Below are positions 22,500 through 34,548 of a DNA stretch of 64,000 nt, piece after piece (position 1 is the stretch's first letter; each line of letters begins with the position of its first letter). Origin of the DNA: Rebecca billardiae RCC1528 (Eukaryota; Haptophyta); assembly GCA_965240325.2 (NCBI GenBank), contig OZ251228.1, positions 682,001 to 746,000 of the forward strand. The letters are read 5' to 3'. The position numbers and the translations under genes are program-made. The notes under the pieces are model-generated. The model did not search any database. It had not been told where the DNA came from and saw only the letters and a program-made list of their open reading frames with translations.

Positions 22500-22599
22500 N
22501 NNNNNNNNNNNNNNNNNNNNNNNNNNNNNNNNNNNNNNNNNNNNNNNNNNNNNNNNNNNNNNNNNNNNNNNNNNNNNNNNNNNNNNNNNNNNNNNNNNN
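22500..22599. other. Assembly gap (100 N)
   Basis: Exactly 100 undetermined bases, the usual placeholder for a gap of unknown size. It removes the 5' part of the TRP-like channel gene. Confidence 1.
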
Positions 22600-25500
22600 G
22601 CGGCGGTGGACTGGGGCCACCCGTTTGCCATCCTCAGCGCGCGCGGCTCGCGCGCCGCCTCCGCCGAGCGCGCGCCGCCCGCCGGCCTCGCCGATCTCTC
22701 CGCGCTCCACATCGCGATCGCGCGGCACGACCGCCGCTCAGTGAAGCTGCTGCTTCGGTACATGGTGACGCTCAAGGTGAAGGCGCACTCGCTCTCGACG
22801 GTGCTGCACGTGACCGACGTGCTGCTCCTGCTACACCGCTTCCCGTTCCTTCTCGCGCAGTTCCTGGACGCGCTAGGCCTCGAGGCCGTCCACCCGGCCA
22901 TCTCGGAGTCGTGCCAGCGCGCGCCGACAGCGAGCGGCGGCGGCGGCGTCTGGAACGCGCGCACGCTCCGCTCGGCGCTGCCCTGGCTTGGTGTGCTGCT
23001 TGAGGCGCTGGGCTGGCGGATGGGCGTACCGCCGGGCGGCTTCATCACGCGCGCGCGCGCCGAGCGCGACCCGCCCGACGTCTGGCACGACATGGCCGTC
23101 CGGCACGACGAGCACTCGGTCGCAGCCGCACCGACGGTCACGCTGCGCGTCGGGATCGGCGACGCCCTCGGCTGCCGCGAGCTGCTGCCGCTGCTGGTGC
23201 ACTCGAGAGCGAGCGAGGCGCTGCTGCACACGCCCGCGGCGGTCGCGCTGATCGACGCGCGCTGGCACGCGTACGCGTGCACGTGGTGGCTCACCGAGCT
23301 CGCCATCCTCACCCTCTACTCCGGCACTTACCTCGTCTTCTTGATCCTGTCCGTTTTCGGCGAGTCTGAAACGGTCGCGCTCGGGTTCGAAGGCGGCGCG
23401 GCGGTGACGCTGCACCACGTGTACGCGGTCGTGGCGTGCTGCGCCAAGCTGATCGTGGTGATCAATGCGCTGTCGCTGCTCCGCGAGCTGCTGGTCTGGC
23501 GGCTCTCCGCGCGGCTCACGCACACCAACCGAAAGTACCTGTACGACGTGTGGAATCTCTTTGACTGGGGTTTGATTCTCTCGACGACGACCGCGGCGTG
23601 TTTGTATCTGCGCTGCGAGCACGAGGCGGGCGGCGCGCGCGAGGAGGCGGGAGGCGCGGACCACGGCCCGCATTCGCGCATGTGCCGCGGGCAGCACTCC
23701 AGCCACACCTCGGACTACGTGCGCGCGACCGCGACCGCCGCGCACGCGCCGCGCACGCGCGCTCGCGTGACCGCCGCGCGCCGCCGCGCCGCCGCGCCGC
23801 TTCGGCGGCGCGCGCTGTGCTCACGGACGCACGCGCTCACGCGCCGCCGCGGCCGCCACCGCCGCGCCGCCGCGCCGCCGCCGCCGCCGCGCCGCCGCCG
23901 CCGCGCCGCTGCCAGGCGGCGCTGGGCGTGGTGATGCTCGGCTTCCGCTCGCTCGGCCTCTTCCGCGCGCTGCCCGGCATGGCGGAGATCGTGAACATGA
24001 TCACGCGCGTCTTCCGCGAGCTCTACCACTTCCTGGTGGTGATGGCACTGATCGTGTGCTGCTTCGGCTTGGCACTGTTCGTGCGGCTGTCGGAGCGCGC
24101 GCGGCAGTGGTGGGCGGTGCGTGGCGCGCAGCGCGCGACGCCGCGCGCGCTGGAGTGCCGCGCGACGAGCGCGCGCGCGCGCGGGGATGAGGGCCGGGCG
24201 CCACGCGGCGTGCACGCCGCCAGCACTCTCACCAGCCGTCGCCGCGGCCGCGCCCGGGTGGCGCGCGCGCGTGCCGTGCTTGCCGCCGCCGCGCGCCCAG
24301 GACTCCAACGAAGCGCGGCCGTGCGACTGGGTGGTCGCATCGGCCGGGCCGGCGACGCAGCCCGAGTGCCAGCCGGTCGACGACTTCTCCACGCTGCCCT
24401 CCGTCGTGGTGTCGGCGTGGGGCATGCTGCTCGGCGACTTTGAGGTGGACAACTTCACCTCCGAGCTCGTCGACATTCTCCTCTTCTTCGCGTACACGTT
24501 TTTGATCTCGGTGCTGCTGCTCAATTTAATTATCGCCGTGATCTCCGAGCACCACAGCCGCGTGGCGGCGAAGCGCGTGCACGCGTGGAGGGAGTCGCTC
24601 GCGTCCACCATTGCCGACGTGGACCTGCTCTCGCTGTGGTGGTGCCGGCACGGGCGGAGCGAGCTCGACGGAGCCGCGACGCGCCGTGCCGCCGCCGGGC
24701 CGCGGCGCGCGCCGCCAAACACGCCCGACAGAGGCGGCAGCGGCGGCGCGAAGCTGCCATCGCATGCGCCCAGCCTGCGCGAGCGCGGCGCGGACGGCGA
24801 GATGGGCTGGCTGCGCGAGCACGTGCGCTGGACGCGGCTGCCGATCGGCTCGCGCGACGGTGCGCACGGCGGCGCGGCGGAGGCGGGGCCTCCGCTCGGC
24901 GCACGCCCGCGCGGCGCCGACGCCGCCGACGCGGACGCCGAGCTGGAGCCTGAGGTGGAGCGCGAGGCGGGAGCGCCTGTCTGCACGCTGGCGCTCTGCG
25001 CCGCGGCCGGCGCCGCGGCCGGCGCCGCGGCCGGGATGGTGAGCGGGCTGGTCGTGGGCTCGCGCGCCGCGGGCGCCGCGCTCGCTGTCCCACTCTCGGC
25101 CGCGGCAACGTCCGCGCTCGTGATGGCGCAGCACCGGGTGCCGCCGCTGTGCAAGCGCGGCGCGCGCGCGCTCGGCCGCTGGGCGGCGGCCGCGTGCGCC
25201 AGCGCGGGCGCGCGCCCTCTCCGTGCGGCGCCGGCCGCACGGCGCGACACGCCCTCGGCCGAGGCCGACGCGCAGCGCGCGCCGCCGGCGCGCGAGCCAG
25301 CGCACGTCGCGGGCGACTGCGCCATCATGCTCGCCACCAGCACTGGCTTCGTCGGCGCGCTCTGCGCGTACGACCCGAGCGGCGAGCAGCTGCGCGAGGC
25401 GGCGAGTCTGGTGTGGCTGGAGGCGGCGTGGGCGGCCGCGCCCGCCGCGGCGCTCGCGCTCGGGCTCGCCTGGCTCGGCCACGTGTGCCGCGTGCGCGCG

Positions 25501-26454
25501 CGCACGCTGTGCACGCACTGGGTGCGCTGCGGCGGGCTGCTCCTGCTCATGTGTGCCGCGATCGCCGCCGGAGCGTTCTGTGGCTTCTTGCTGTCCTCAG
25601 AGGACCCGGCGCGCGTTCGTAACGGCGCGCGCATCGGCGCGTTCGCGTGCGCGGCCCTCTACGCGGCGCACCTGCTCGGCGAGCTGCCCGCAGTCAGCTC
25701 CACCTTCGCCGCGGCGTGGGTGCCGGCGAGCGGCGCGCTCGAGCGCCCGGCGGTCGTGCTGGGCGCGGCGCTGCTGTGCAGCCTGCTGCTGCTCGGGCGC
25801 GAGACGCGCCGCACGCTACGCGCCATGGTGAGCGCCGCGGGCCGGCGCGCCACGTTCGCGCGGCTCTACGCGCAGGAGGAGCTGAGCGCGGCCGCCTCGC
25901 GCGCCGACAGCGTGCGCGACGTGCTCGAGACGATCGCGCTCTCGCGGCACAGCCTGCGGCTCATCGCCGACGCGGTGCGCACGGCGGCGGCCGAGCGCGC
26001 AGTCGAGAACGCGCGCTGCTGCGCGCTCGCCGGGCTCGGCGCCGCCGTGAGCCTGTACGCGGGCCCGCAGCTCGAGGCGCGCGCGCGCGCGGCGCTGGAC
26101 CAGCAGCTCCGCGCGGTGCGCGTGGTGCTCGGCACGAGCGCGGTGCTCGCGCTCCTCCTGCTTGGCGCGCTCGGCTCGCGCGCGCGCGCCGCGCTGTGCG
26201 AGCACGGCCGCGGCCGGCGCGCGCCGTGGGGTCCGCGCGAGTACACCGAGCTGATGGATGGCGACGAGGATGGGGCGGGCAATGCGCTGAGGCGCGCGTC
26301 GGAGACGGGCTCGGAGGGCGGCGGCACCCAGCGGCCGCACCGGCGGCGCGAGGGCGCGCCCAGCGTGCTGAGCTGGGTTCACGTGCTGGCCGCGCAGACG
26401 ACCGACGATACCTCCCGCACCGCCCGGGCCCCCACCGCCACCGGCTCCATCTGA
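22600..26454 (+). CDS. TRP-like six-TM cation channel, 5' missing, long membrane C-terminus
   Basis: Inferred exons 22600-23718 (5' end in gap), 23916-24116, 24301-26454 (at least 1157 aa). The first part has an ankyrin-type repeat (LSALHIAIARHDRRSVKLLL), then S1 (ELAILTLYSGTYLVFLILSV), S2 (VYAVVACCAKLIVVINALSL) and S3 (VWNLFDWGLILSTTTAACLY). Exon 2 supplies S4-S5 (ELYHFLVVMALIVCCFGLAL). Exon 3 opens with the pore loop and GDF filter-like motif (AWGMLLGDFE) and S6 (LFFAYTFLISVLLLNLIIAV), as in TRPV/TRPA-like channels. Both introns are phase 0 and begin GTGCG. Beyond S6 lies a 650-residue tail with perhaps five to seven more hydrophobic segments (for example GGLLLLMCAAIAAGAFCGFL), not part of a normal TRP channel. 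The ligand and membrane location are unknown. Confidence 0.82.
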
Positions 26455-26578
26455 TGAATGATCCTTGCGCGCATAGTCAGCGGCGTGACCCTCGGCACTG
26501 GCGACGCAGACGGCAGGCGGTCCCTGAGCTGATGCCGTGTGTAGCATATCAGCCATCATCGATCAATATATATAAATA

Positions 26579-28032
26579 ATGGTTGTATAACCGCTCGGTT
26601 ATGCGGGTATAACTCACCGGTAGCCCTCATGAGGGCGGGCTGGCAGCCCGGGTCCGGCTGCCCGAAGGTTTTCCGGTCGTCAAGCCGAGCCAGGCCCGGA
26701 CAGGGGGTGGGCGCGGATCCGCGCAGTAGCTTGGCAAGCGATGCGCCTCTCTGCGCGCGCTCGCTGGCTGCATCCGCGGCTCGGCGGCCGGCGTGGCTGC
26801 TGGGTCACCGCGGCGCTGGTGGCTGCCCCTCCTCTGGGAGTTGTTTCTTCCAGGTGCGTGTGCGTCGGCGGTAGGCCGCCCTCAGCCCTCGCTCTCTCCA
26901 CTCGTGCACCTGCCCTGCTTGCTGCCAACGCGCGATCGGGCTGTCTGTCGCTTCTGCTCGCTGCGAGGGCACCTCGGACCCCTCCGGGTGCTCTCTGCTT
27001 TCGATGGGGGCGCCTCGGAACCGCTTCGAGGCGTCCCCGTCTGCAATCGTCCCATGCTCTGCTTTCGATGGGGGCGCCTCGGAACCGCTTCGGGGCGTCC
27101 CCGTCTGCAATCTTCTCATGCTCTGCTTTCGATGGGGGCGCCTCGGAACCGCTTCGGGGCGTCCCCGTCTGCAATCTTCTCATGCTCTGCTTTCGATGGG
27201 GGCGCCTCGGAACCGCTTCGAGGCGTCCCCGTCTGCAATCTCCGCATGCTCTGCTTTCGATGGGGGCGCCTCGGAACCGCTTCGAGGCGTCCCCGTCTGC
27301 AATCTCCGCATGCTCTGCTTTCGATGGGGGCGCCTCGGAACCGCTCCCAGGCGTCCCCGTCTGCAATCTTCTCACGCTTCGCAGTCTCGCTTGCCTTCAT
27401 CGCCTGGCGGGTGGGTGCTGCTCTCTCCTTCTCTGCCGCCTCCTCTGCAGTCTGCAGTGCACTGCTGTGTGTGGGGATGCGACCTGCTACCTTATCTGAC
27501 GCTACGCGTGCGCGTGCGTGTCTCGCGCCTGCTTCCCGCCTGCGCCGCCGCCGCCGCGCATGTCTTTGTGCCTACTCGTCGCACTTACCGTCGGGTTCGT
27601 CCTCACACAATCCTGCGGGGAGCCCCTCTGGGCCTCGGCCGCCTTCGGTCCTCGCGCTACCCCTTCGGCGGCCTCGGCCTCTTCGGGCCCCCGGCCACCA
27701 CCCCTACGGGGTGTGGCATTCCACACCTCCTTCTGGGTGGAGGCCCTCGAGGCCTCTGCCCCCTGCGGCGCCGCGCTCGGCCCAAACTTGCGTTGGGGGA
27801 GGGCGTCGGCTGCCAGCGCCTGCGGTCTATCTACGTGCTCCATCGAGTACTTCCTCTTCGGCGTCTAGGCGGTCGGCTTCTGTCGGCGTAGTTGCTCGAA
27901 TGCATCGGCGAGTCCTTTCTGGTCGGCGTCGCATCCTGGACGGCTTCGGGGGTGTGACCTAGTCACCTCACGCGTTTATCAACGCGGCCCCCACCTCAAT
28001 CTACTCTCATGTGGGTCTACCGAGTGAGTTAT
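26579..28032. mobile_element. TIR-bearing element, long copy (candidate)
   Basis: The left end block (26579-26848) and right end block (27735-28032) recur as 28031-28300 and 28365-28662. The ends carry imperfect terminal inverted repeats of about 28 bp: ATAACTCACCGGTAG at 26609 against the reverse complement of CTACCGAGTGAGTTAT ending at 28032. A second small palindrome, ATAACCGCTCGGTTAT, lies just outside the left TIR. The interior (26849-27734) is unique to this copy and contains the 64-bp satellite. No transposase frame was found, so the element is non-autonomous. Its class is unassigned. Confidence 0.6.
26993..27371 (+). repeat. Six tandem 64-bp units, each able to fold into a hairpin
   Basis: The motif TCGATGGGGGCG starts at 27001, 27065, 27129, 27193, 27257 and 27321, an exact 64-bp period. 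Each unit contains GGGGGCGCCTC and, 11 nt later, GAGGCGTCCCC (or a GGGGCG variant), which pair as an 11-bp stem. Because 64 is not a multiple of three, the reading frame changes at every unit and the array is not a protein repeat. Confidence 0.95.
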
Positions 28033-28662
28033 GGTTGTATAACCGCTCGGTTATGCGGGTATAACTCACCGGTAGCCCTCATGAGGGCGGGCTGGCAGCC
28101 CGGGTCCGGCTGCCCGAAGGTTTTCCGGTCGTCAAGCCGAGCCAGGCCCGGACAGGGGGTGGGCGCGGATCCGCGCAGTAGCTTGGCAAGCGATGCGCCT
28201 CTCTGCGCGCGCTCGCTGGCTGCATCCGCGGCTCGGCGGCCGGCGTGGCTGCTGGGTCACCGCGGCGCTGGTGGCTGCCCCTCCTCTGGGAGTTGTTTCT
28301 CCCTGCCCTCCCACCCGGCTGGTTGCTGGGTGGGCATGGCCTGGGTGCGCGCGGTGTCGGGGGGGGGTGGAGGCCCTCGAGGCCTCTGCCCCCTGCGGCG
28401 CCGCGCTCGGCCCAAACTTGCGTTGGGGGAGGGCGTCGGCTGCCAGCGCCTGCGGTCTATCTACGTGCTCCATCGAGTACTTCCTCTTCGGCGTCTAGGC
28501 GGTCGGCTTCTGTCGGCGTAGTTGCTCGAATGCATCGGCGAGTCCTTTCTGGTCGGCGTCGCATCCTGGACGGCTTCGGGGGTGTGACCTAGTCACCTCA
28601 CGCGTTTATCAACGCGGCCCCCACCTCAATCTACTCTCATGTGGGTCTACCGAGTGAGTTAT
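28031..28662. mobile_element. TIR-bearing element, short copy, in tandem
   Basis: Direct repeat of the ends of the preceding element with only 64 bp between the left block (28031-28300) and right block (28365-28662), against 886 bp in the long copy. It abuts the long copy head to tail, sharing its ATAACTCAC/GTGAGTTAT termini. It looks like an internal-deletion derivative or a tandem duplication with loss. Confidence 0.6.
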
Positions 28663-28860
28663 ATAGTAGTGCTGGGACTGGGTGCGCGGCATTGCGCCGG
28701 CCGCCGCGATATATATGACATGACGACGATATGTCCGCCGAGCAGCTAGTCGTACATACACAGTGCGCTAACCGCCACCGAAAGTTGAATTGGCAGAATC
28801 GGCCGATTCCGCGATCAGGGACGTTTTCGCGGAGGCCGGCCGCCATCGCTGGCGCAGCCA

Positions 28861-29575
28861 TCCGCGCGCGAACACGCGCGCGCAGCGACGCCAGCCGCAT
28901 GGCGTGCGCCAAGACGGGGGGCGGCTGAGTTCTGCATCGCCTACGCTCGTTCGGGCTCGCGGGTCATGCCTCCCATCGCGGCCGCCTCCGTCCGCCTTTG
29001 ACCAGAGTGCGCGTGCAGGTGCGCCAGCAGTCTGCGACATTGCCTCCCGCGCGCCGCGCCACACCGCGGCTGACAGGGGGGTCTAGGAGGGAATCGCAGA
29101 AAGTTACGTGGCTGAAATTGTTCGGTGGACACGCATCATCAAAGGTAGCACAGCTGCGTTTCGCCGTTGACGAGCTGCACCCCCCCTCAATTCGCGGGCT
29201 CCCCGCGGACGCTTTGCGAGCAGGAACATCTGAAATCCGCACGCGAACATGCGCGCGCAGAGACGCCAGCCGCATGGCGTGCGCCAGAACAGGGGGCGGC
29301 TGAGTTCTGCATCACCTACGCTCGTTCGGGCTCGCGGGTCATGCCTCCCATCGCGGCCGCCTCCGTCCGCCTCTGACCGGAGTGCGCGTGCCGGGTGCTC
29401 GGCAGCCTGCGCCCGCACCTCGCGCGCGCCGCGCCACACGGCGGCTGACAGCGGGGTCTAGGAGGGAATCGCAGAAAGTTACGTGGCTGAAATTGTTCGG
29501 TGTACACGCATGACCAAGTGCATCACAGCTGCGTTCCACCATTCACGAGCTGCACCCCCTTCCATTTGCGGGCGC
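28861..29575 (+). repeat. Two tandem diverged units of about 345-375 bp
   Basis: 28861-29205 recurs at 29236-29575 (offset 375 at the start), with shared blocks GACGCCAGCCGCATGGCGTG, TCGTTCGGGCTCGCGGGTCA and GCAGAAAGTTACGTGGCTGA. The copies differ by scattered substitutions and small indels. No conserved reading frame is evident. Confidence 0.85.
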
Positions 29576-29580
29576 GCCGC

Positions 29581-31536
29581 TGCCGCGCTCGCGCAGGCGC
29601 ATGGGATGGCACGTGTTGGCTCGATCATCGGGATCAAGCGGGCTGCGCAGGCAGTGGGCTGGCTTACGAGCTCACTACACGCGCAGTGTCAGAATACGCT
29701 GCATCAGGTGTGCCCCGTCGGCTTTGCTGCTGAGCATACGGCACACGACGGGCACTCGAGCAGTGTGGCTGGCGATGAGCCCGAGCATCCCAGCTGGCAT
29801 GCGAGTGGCTTACTGGGCGCAGCTGATGCACGAACACCCTGCGTTGCACACCGAAGGTGCCAGAAGCACGCGTTCTTGCCATCCAGTCGTATCGTCCGGC
29901 CCCCATGCGCTCAAGACGGGGGAGGAGATCTGCACGCGTACGCGCGCGCTGCCGATTCCCGAGGAGCGCATCTGGGCGCTCGGGTTGCCTCCACAGGGGC
30001 ACCTGAGCTTGACTCGAGGGCTGAGTGGAGCAGGCGCCGAAAGACGCACGACGAGTGGCCGGCGTGATTGTCTGGGGTCTCCTCGTGGCGCGCTTGCACG
30101 TTTTCGGCGCATCACCACTGTGCTGACTTTGCGGCGGCGCCCCGACCGCGCCCCGAGTGACGCCGTGTCATCGGCTGACCCGCTGACTGCACCAGTGCAC
30201 CGTAGTCCCGGTACGTCCGTACCAGGCGCAGCTGAGACTCGCGCAGAGTAGCGCGGCGCCTATGGCTATAGCCCGGTCGTAGCTTGCGCGTATAGGAGTA
30301 GCAGTTGTCGTCATGCGACCTGCTCGCCTGCTGCGCTAATAAAATTTGATGACTGGCCGACCGCGGACCAAACCTGTGCGCACGCAGCAGGATTCCACTT
30401 CCAGCGACGCGGGCAGCGTGCCCGCGCGTCGACCCGACGGCCAGCAGTCAGCTCGCGTCGCGTCGGCGGACGGCTGGCTGGCGGATGAGTCGGCAGGCTT
30501 GGGGAGCCCGCGGGCGCGGCACGCCACGCCGATTGCATGCTGCTGTAGTTGCGCATCGCCTCTTCGTAGACGCGCTCCCTCACTCTCAGCTGAGCTCGGG
30601 CCGCCGGGTGCGACGACGGCTGGCGGGAGCCGCTGACAGTGACGTCATCGGACGACCGACCGCGAACTCCGACCTGGCTGACGGCAGCGCGAGCAGCGCA
30701 GCACGGCGCGGCGCGATGCGATCTGCGGCGTGGCGTGGCGGTGGGCCCGCGTGACACGCTGCCAGCGCCACTGGCGCGCGAGACCCCGCCCCGTCTCCGC
30801 AGCGCCGCGCTCACATGTGACCACGACCTGCACAACACGGGCCGTGGTCAGAAAGCCGTCGCGCGCGTGTTCATTTACGCGGCACCTTGGTGCTGAGCGC
30901 CAGCCGAGAGGTAGTGGCGACGACGACAGCCACTCCAGGTCGATGTGCACCTGCGTCTGTGCCCGGGTGCCGCTGGGATGCGATTGAGGATGAGATTGCG
31001 GCAGCATGCCCTGATATGAGCAGCGGTCAGTTTGGAGAGCGTGAGTCGTGCCAGCACACGAGAGCAGACGTGCACGTTTCGAGCAGCCGAGCTGGACCAT
31101 GAAAGTCGGGAAACCAGCGCGCATGCCGCGCACCCGAAAGAGCCGACCATCTCCGCATGCTCAGAGCAGCCGGCGGCGCGCTCGCAGAGTCGCTTCGGAG
31201 TCGCTTTGCGGCCGTCTCGGCGCGTGTCATGTGGAGCTGCTCTCGAGGCGAAGGAGGAGGAAGGCGTTGATCAGCGCCGCTGAAGACTAGGACTAGGCTC
31301 TCTCGCGAGGTCCGCCGCGCGGTCTACGCCGCCGATCACGGCCTCTTGAGGACGGTCGGCCAGCGCGCGCGTCGGCAGCCATCGTGACGCCTCTCATTCA
31401 ACTTTCGGCCCGTGTTAGCGCACTGTGTATACGTATAGCTAGTAGTAGAAGAGTATCGGCGCGTGCGCTGATGTGCGGCATGTCATGCGCTGTCTGCGCG
31501 CGCTGTCATCATCGCTATCATCTTGATGATGATATG
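29581..31536. other. About 2 kb without a supported gene
   Basis: An open plus frame at about 29601-30251 has a somewhat protein-like stretch (LPIPEERIWALGLPPQGHLS) but no start context, family match or splice evidence, so I do not call it. The rest holds no repeats or genes that I can name. Confidence 0.5.
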
Positions 31537-33453
31537 ATGGCCCGCGGTGCAGGGCGGAGCGCGTAGCGTGGAGCCCCGCCGGGGGCCCTCACTACGTTGT
31601 CAAAAAGATCTTTTGATCATCAAAGAAAAGGGGATGGGGGACGATTTTGAGGGCTGTTGGAGGGTGAGTTTTCGACTTTTTGAGGGGGGTTATGCTGTCC
31701 ATCTCACAGCTTAAAAGGCCGCGCCCGCTGCAATTCTTGTATCTACTATGGACGGGCGTGGGATCAGATACCCCGGGGGTGAAACAAGTGAGTATTCCTA
31801 CCCCTCTTGTATGCTGAAGTACGAGTTTGCCGAGCGACGTTTGATTGTTTTGGGTCGAAAACAGCTATGAAGCCAGATTCTTTTGAATAGTGCTTGTTCA
31901 AATACGTTACCCGCCTGCCTCGATGGATGAACCGCCTCGTCATATGAAAAGAGATTCTTTTCAATAGCGCTTGTCCAACCAAGTCACCCGTCTGCCTCGA
32001 TGGATGAACCTCCTGAGTGTCATAATGAACGGATTGTTTTGAATAGCGCTGGTTAAACCAAGATACCCGCCTGCCTCGATGGATGAACCTCCTTTGCCAT
32101 AATGAAATAATAAAAACGGGTTACCCGCCCGCCAGCGTCTCGCGACGAGGACGGGTGCCCAAGCGGCAAGCGCGCACATCATGATCATCGCCGTCGGCGG
32201 GCCCATCTTCGGCCGGCTCGAGCTGATGCACATCACGACGCTCAAGCAGGCGCTGTCCGTACCGACGTTGGCGCGCCTCCAGCGGATGGTCGACAAAGCA
32301 CCCGTGGGCGAAGGAGGACCACAATCATGGCCGAGTCATCGGAGACGTCGCTGACCTCGCGGCTTCAAACATCAACCGCTCAGCCGGTTGCCACCGCGGC
32401 CGAGCGGTGCGCGCTCGCCACCGCGGCCGGCGCTGTGCACGGGCGTGCTGAGCCCGGGCCGCGTGAGCTCGCCCACCTCGCCCGGCGCGCACGCCGACGC
32501 CGCCACCGCGGCTCGGCGGCCGGACTCATCTCGGCCCGCAGCGCGTGCGTCCCCCCGCGGCGGCGCGCGCCGCCGTCGCCGCCGCGCAGGCCGTGCACTC
32601 GGTGGATGAGGAGACGGCCCTGCTGCGCGCGGAGCGCTGCGCGCCGCGCGCTGCTCCTGCTGCGGCGCGCAGTAGTCCGCTCGTCCGCCCCGCGGGCTCG
32701 CCACGGAGCCGACGAGCGCGATGACGACAATCGAATGAGCACGAGTGCGCACGGAGGCGCTGGGCGCCGAGCTGGCGAAGCGCGGCGCCGAGCTCGACGC
32801 GCTGCGCGACGCGGCGACGGACGCGCTGGGCGCGCGCGGCGCCCTCGTCGCGACGCCCCGTGCAGCAGCTCGAGCAGCCAGCTGTGGAGTAGACGGCCGT
32901 CGACTCGAGGGCGCCACCGCGCCGGGTGAGTGAGCACGCACGGGCTCCGCCTCGGTCGGAGGCTGGCTGGCCGCCGCCGTGGCTTCGAGGCCGACGCGGC
33001 GGAGGAGGCGGCGGGCGAGCACGGTGGCGCGGTGGAGCAGGCGCGCACGCGCGGCGGCAGGCGCGACCCGCCGCTCGCCTCGTTCCACCCCGAGCTCCGC
33101 TCGGTCTCGCCTCTCGGTGCGCGGCTGCGCAGCGCCGTGAGCGCAGGCTGGGGCCGCTGGGGGTGGGGCCAGCAGAGTGGTGCGCGCTCTCGCTCTGCCG
33201 GCACGAGGCGCGCCGGCTGAGCGACCAGCGGCCCGTCGTCGAGCGCGTGGCGCAGCGCGAGCACCTCAAGGCAGGCTCGCCCTGCGCGCGCGCGCCGCTG
33301 CCCCGGCCGCCGTCCGTACTTCTTCGCGCGGGCCCGCGGCGACAGTCCTCATCGGCCCGCCATGTTGACCAGACTGAGACAGCAGCCGACGGAGGGTGCA
33401 CCGCGGGCCCCTAACTACGTTGGTTCTACGGAAGGACCGCGGAACGCGGTCAT
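31537..33453 (+). mobile_element. E-family element, copy 1
   Basis: It begins ATGGCCCGCGGTGCAGGGCG and ends GACCGCGGAACGCGGTCAT, termini shared with 34181-43966 and, inverted, 52388-54703. An inverted 12-mer GGCCCGCGGTGC (31539) / GCACCGCGGGCC (about 33401) lies at or near the ends, and the right end forms a GACCGCG-GAA-CGCGGTC hairpin. Inside are a 78-bp minisatellite (31876-32110), a short protein-like plus frame at 32181 (MIIAVGGPIFGRLELMHI) and, at 32740-33300, a decayed coding region matching copy 3 (ALGAELAKRGAELDALRDAA, then EQARTRGGRRDPPLASF). No transposase was recognised and no clear target duplication was found. Confidence 0.6.
31876..32110 (+). repeat. About 78-bp minisatellite, three units (E copy 1)
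   Basis: Each unit has GATTCTTTTGAATAG, GCGCTTG, TACCCGCCTGCCTCGATGG and ATGAACC(G/T)CCT. Units start at about 31876, 31953 and 32032. The same array, with four units, lies at 41924-42195. Here the first unit carries the intact CTTTTGAATAG that is the insertion target of copia element 2 in the other copy. Confidence 0.9.
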
Positions 33454-34180
33454 ATATATATATGTCTAGCCGTCCTCGTGAACGCCGACGCCAACTGCTG
33501 GCCGAAGGTGGGCACGCCGCCTGGCATGTCGATGCCGAGGCGGCTGCGTGTGTTCCTACTCAGTGGGATTTACGTGTCCTCATGCCTTGGCGAGCGGCAG
33601 CAGATGCGGTGGGCATGCCGCTCGCCGTCGACGAGACGCGGTGCGTGAGTGATCCCGCGCGGACGTCCGCTGACGGAAGGTCAAGGCTGAGCGCCTGCGG
33701 ACTCGTCGACTGAACCTCCACCTGACCGCCCGGGAGCAGCACTGCTGGGGACCTAACCTGAAAAACCCAATCGTGTTGGGAGGCAGGGGGTCACATGAGC
33801 CCTAAGTGCAGCGCCGCAAGACCGGGCGGTCGGACGGCGGGTGTTGTGATCCCGCCGCCCGAGCACCAGACCAACGGGCCCTGGGTGGGCGGGTTGCCGA
33901 AAGATGTTGGTCGGTGCACGCGACGCGCCACCCGCGTGCGAGCCGCCGCCGCCGGCGACGCAGGACGAGCTTGGCTGGAGCCATCTCGCACGCCGCGCCT
34001 GGCGAAGCAGGCGGCAGAGGCCGGCGCCGGAAACCGGTCTCCTGGTGGGCGGCAGAACAACCCGGACAGACTGTTTGTCCGGGAGCAGCGCCCTTTGAGG
34101 CGATGGTCTGGTAGAGGGCGATGTGGCTGATGAGCGGCGCTGGCGCCCGGCGTTCTTGTCGTCCTCTTAGACAATCAGTT
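33454..34180. other. Spacer between two E-family copies
   Basis: 727 bp. A plus frame at about 33463-33713 is open but unrecognised. A clean inverted repeat, CCCGGACA-7 nt-TGTCCGGG, lies at 34061-34083. Nothing else is supported. Confidence 0.5.
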
Positions 34181-34548
34181 ATGGCCCGCGGTGCAGGGCG
34201 GAGCGCGTAGCGTGGAGCCCCGCCGGGGGCCCTCACTACGTTGTCAAAAAGATCTTTTGAGATCTCAAAGAAAAGGGGATGGGGGACGATTTTGAGGGCT
34301 GTTGGAGGGTGAGTTTTCGATTTTTCGAGGGGTACGTTGGCCCATAGTGCTCTGCATTAGCAACTACGCGCTTGACGAAATAAGCGCGCCCACGCCATTC
34401 CGCATAAGTCGATGGACGGACGTGGGATCAGATACCCCGGGGGTGAAACAAGTGAGTATTTTTGTCCTTCTTGTATGCTGGAGTACGAGTTTGCCGAGCG
34501 ACGTTTGATTGTTTTGGGTCGAAAACAGCTATGAGGCCAGATTCTTTT

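Noticed and set aside
26793-27962. Open frames over the 64-bp array that appear to encode a repeat protein
   Set aside because: The period is not a multiple of three, so the same peptide appears in turn in all frames; the conservation is at DNA level.
29601-30251. Plus-strand frame with some protein-like composition
   Set aside because: No recognisable domain, no clear start, and it abuts diverged repeats; left unannotated.
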